Part shown: one piece after another, positions 5,414 through 7,473 of the stretch | How the letters are laid out: each line of letters starts with the position of its first letter | Numbering within the stretch: the first letter of the stretch is position 1 | Assembly (NCBI GenBank): GCA_002428885.1 | Contig: DIYE01000144.1 | Span: forward strand, 1-7,473 | Direction of reading: 5' to 3' | DNA length: 7,473 bases | Origin: Alphaproteobacteria bacterium UBA6062 | GTDB lineage: Bacteria > Pseudomonadota > Alphaproteobacteria > Sneathiellales > Sneathiellaceae | Notes under the pieces: model-generated | The model's input: the letters and a program-made list of their open reading frames with translations, nothing else | Told to the model about the DNA's origin: nothing | The model's database searches: none | Program-made: the position numbers and the translations under genes

Positions 5414-6445
5414 GTGTTAAAGAAAACTCTCGGACTTGCTGTCATCGCGACAGTAGCACTCGCAGGACAGGCTGCGGCCCGCGATCAGATCAGAATCGTT
5501 GGCTCATCAACCGTATTTCCTTTCGCAACAACAGTTGCCGAAACTTTTGGCGGCAAAGGCAAGTTTGCTACACCGGTTGTTGAAAGCACCGGTTCTGGCG
5601 GTGGCCTGAAACTGTTCTGCGCCGGCATCGGTGACGAGCACCCGGACATCACGAACGCTTCCCGCCGTATTAAAAAGTCAGAAGTTGAAAAATGCGCGAA
5701 AGCCGGCATCACTGACATTACTGAAGTTAAAGTTGGTTTTGACGGTATCGTTCTGGCCAACTCAAAATCCACGGCTCCGGTTGCACTGACCAAGAAGCAG
5801 ATCTTCATGGCCCTCGCCAAGCAGGTTCCGATCGACGGCAAGTTGGTCGACAATCCTTATAAAACCTGGAAAGATGTTGATCCGTCTCTGCCGGACACAA
5901 AAATTGAAGTTCTCGGCCCACCGCCGACCTCTGGTACCCGTGACGCTTTCTCTGAGCTTGCCATGGAAGGTGGCGCGAAGAAATTCGCAAGCCTGAAAGC
6001 TCTGCGCAAATCAGACAAGAAAGCCTTTAAAGCGGTCGCTCATGCTGTCCGTGAGGATGGCGCTTACATTGAAGCCGGTGAAAACGATAACCTGATCGTT
6101 CAGAAACTGGTCGCTAACCCGAATGCCATTGGCGTTTTCGGCTTCAGCTTCCTTGATCAGAATGCTGACAAGATCCAGGGTGGTGTCATCGGTGGTGTTA
6201 AGCCGACGTTCGAAAACATCTCCGGCGGTCAATACGGTATTTCCCGCTCTTTGTATTTCTATGTGAAAAACGCTCATGTTGGTAAAGTACCGGGCATTAA
6301 GGAATTCCTCTCTGAATTCACCAGCGAAGATGCTTTTGGTGAGTTTGGTTACCTGACGGAAAAAGGCCTGATCCCGCTGTCAAAAGAAGAGCGGTCACAG
6401 GTTCGCGACTCTGCAACATCTCTTTCAAAACTGAAAATGATGTAA
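5414..6445 (+). CDS. pstS: Phosphate ABC transporter periplasmic substrate-binding protein PstS
   Basis: PstS captures inorganic phosphate in the periplasm and delivers it to the PstC-PstA channel. The start is a GTG with GGAG seven bases upstream. The 343-residue precursor has a Sec signal peptide: MLKK, a hydrophobic core, then AAA with likely cleavage after Ala22, so the mature protein begins RDQIRIVG. Phosphate-binding loops are present: GSSTVFPF (30-37), ESTGSGGGLKLFC (57-69), ITNASRRI (79-86) and TSGTRDAF (172-179), the last carrying the Thr-Ser-Gly-Thr-Arg-Asp signature. Cys69 and Cys94 are the only obvious cysteines and could form a disulfide in the periplasm. Lysine is frequent for a binding protein. 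The gene follows phoR with a double Pho box in between, and a strong stem-loop separates it from pstC, which suggests high phosphate-starvation expression. Length and motifs match the longer proteobacterial PstS/SphX-like group. Confidence 0.96.
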   Translation: MLKKTLGLAVIATVALAGQAAARDQIRIVGSSTVFPFATTVAETFGGKGKFATPVVESTGSGGGLKLFCAGIGDEHPDITNASRRIKKSEVEKCAKAGITDITEVKVGFDGIVLANSKSTAPVALTKKQIFMALAKQVPIDGKLVDNPYKTWKDVDPSLPDTKIEVLGPPPTSGTRDAFSELAMEGGAKKFASLKALRKSDKKAFKAVAHAVREDGAYIEAGENDNLIVQKLVANPNAIGVFGFSFLDQNADKIQGGVIGGVKPTFENISGGQYGISRSLYFYVKNAHVGKVPGIKEFLSEFTSEDAFGEFGYLTEKGLIPLSKEERSQVRDSATSLSKLKMM

Positions 6446-6454
6446 TGACCTTCT

Positions 6455-6502
6455 CCGGGATGGGAGCTTCCCATCCCGGTTTATTCCCTTTGGGGGTTTT
6501 TT
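6455..6502 (+). terminator. Intercistronic terminator/attenuator between pstS and pstC
   Basis: CCGGGATGGGA (6455-6465) pairs perfectly with TCCCATCCCGG (6469-6479) across a three-base loop, an 11-bp stem starting 9 bp after the pstS stop. It is followed by TTTATT (6480-6485) and, further on, by a six-T run at 6497-6502 preceded by a minor CCC/GGG hairpin. As no separate pstC promoter is evident, partial read-through is expected, together with 3'-end protection of the pstS message, so that PstS is produced in excess over PstC. Confidence 0.75.
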
Positions 6503-6517
6503 GGGCAAGGCGATACC

Positions 6518-7473
6518 ATGAGTTTTTCACCGCTTATAATCCTGCTTCTCGCGATGAGTGCCGCCGGTTACTGGTACGGATCGAAGAAAGTGTTGGCCGG
6601 TAAGGCTACGGATGTTGCTGCCTATGCAGGACGACCTCATCAGTTTGGTATGTATGTGGTGGTCTGGGGGCTGGTTCCGCCTCTGCTGTTATTTGCTCTT
6701 TGGTTTGTGTTTACGCTGCTGCCCGTCGATCGCAGCAGTGGTGTTTTTCAGAAGATAGACCAGATTATATTTCCGGTTCTGGCCATGCTGGCCGCTTCTG
6801 CCGGGCTTTACTTTGCCGTTCAGAAAATTCGCCCGGGGTTGCGGGTTCGTAAAACTCTTGAAAGAACAGTGTTCGGTATCCTGATCCTGGCATCAACCAT
6901 TTCGGTCTTTACGACCGTTGGCATTGTTTTCTCGCTGTTGTTTGAAACCATCAACTTCTTCGGTAAAGTTCCTTATACAGAATTCTTCTTTGGACTGGAG
7001 TGGAGCCCGCAGACAGCCCTGCGCGCTGATCAGGTCGGCTCCTCCGGTGCCTTTGGTGCTATCCCGCTTTTTGCCGGTACGATGCTGATCACGCTGATTG
7101 CCATGGTTGTTGCAGTACCGCTCGGGTTGCTGAGTGCCATATACATGACGGAATATGCCTCAAATACCTTCCGGGCCGTGGTTAAGCCGATCCTGGAAAT
7201 TCTCGCCGGTATCCCGACGGTGGTTTACGGCTTCTTCGCAGCCTTGACAGTCGGTGTGTTCTTCCGCGATGCCGGGACAGCCATCGGGCTGAATGTGGTT
7301 TCAGAAAGTGCCCTGGCGGCTGGCGTAGTGATGGGGATGATGATCATTCCTTTTATCTCCTCCCTCAGCGACGACATCATTATGGCGGTTCCGCAAAGCC
7401 TTCGGGACGGTTCTTACGGCCTCGGGGCAACGAAATCCGAAACTGTCAGAAAAGTTATCCTGCCGGCGGCCCT
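6518..7473 (+). CDS. pstC: Phosphate ABC transporter permease PstC (partial, C-terminus off the right edge)
   Basis: PstC forms, with PstA, the inner-membrane phosphate channel driven by the PstB ATPase. From the ATG at 6518 the frame is open to the window edge, giving 318 residues and no stop. The N-terminal part is longer than in E. coli PstC: a membrane segment at about 5-20, another at about 43-69, one at about 83-101, and one at about 116-143, an extension seen in long PstC proteins that carry an additional N-terminal domain. The ABC permease region begins at about 178 (GAFGAIPLFAGTMLITLIA), with EILAGIPTVVYGFFA at 227-241. The EAA-type coupling loop that contacts the ATPase is visible at the end (DGSYGLGATKSETVRKVILP, 297-316). 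The ribosome site is weak (AAGG, 8 nt before the ATG), which together with the preceding stem-loop points to lower expression than pstS. The missing part should hold the remaining C-terminal membrane segments. Confidence 0.95.
   Translation, partial: MSFSPLIILLLAMSAAGYWYGSKKVLAGKATDVAAYAGRPHQFGMYVVVWGLVPPLLLFALWFVFTLLPVDRSSGVFQKIDQIIFPVLAMLAASAGLYFAVQKIRPGLRVRKTLERTVFGILILASTISVFTTVGIVFSLLFETINFFGKVPYTEFFFGLEWSPQTALRADQVGSSGAFGAIPLFAGTMLITLIAMVVAVPLGLLSAIYMTEYASNTFRAVVKPILEILAGIPTVVYGFFAALTVGVFFRDAGTAIGLNVVSESALAAGVVMGMMIIPFISSLSDDIIMAVPQSLRDGSYGLGATKSETVRKVILPAA

Overview
The window looks like chromosomal DNA of an alphaproteobacterium. The evidence is the gene neighbourhood (a PhoR-type kinase directly upstream of pst transporter genes), the long PstC with an extra N-terminal membrane region, and the TadD-like TPR/SPOR lipoprotein. 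Base composition is near-balanced and looks even throughout. I see no insertion sequence, tRNA, rRNA, CRISPR array or phage gene. Genus-level placement is not possible from this sequence alone.

Left part (1-2957). A long minus-strand gene running off the left edge encodes a lipoprotein with about five TPR repeats, a low-complexity linker and a SPOR domain. It is transcribed divergently from a small VOC (glyoxalase-fold) enzyme gene, with about 200 bp of AT-rich spacer between them. The VOC gene converges on a minus-strand gene for an unrecognised protein: a helical N-terminal block of about 73 residues followed by a tail that is about one-third proline.

Middle (2958-3837). A 130-bp divergent spacer carries a good sigma70-like promoter and a strong Shine-Dalgarno for a Sir2-family NAD-dependent protein deacylase with intact NAD, catalytic-His and zinc-Cys4 motifs.

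Right part (3838-7473). This is a phosphate-starvation (Pho) locus: phoR (sensor histidine kinase), pstS (periplasmic phosphate-binding protein) and pstC (permease, cut by the right edge). The control DNA is the most informative part. Upstream of pstS there are four 7-bp Pho half-sites at an exact 11-bp period. Upstream of phoR there are two further groups of half-sites on either side of, and partly inside, a hairpin that follows the sirtuin stop codon. A strong stem-loop between pstS and pstC probably lets the binding protein be made in excess over the permease. The expected working model is that PhoR activates a PhoB-type regulator (not in this window), which binds the Pho boxes and raises expression of phoR and pstSC. 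pstA, pstB, phoU and phoB probably lie to the right, but that is inference.

I did not find a convincing previously undescribed system. The items most worth a second look are the Pho-box/hairpin arrangement before phoR, the proline-tailed orphan protein, and the TPR-SPOR lipoprotein.
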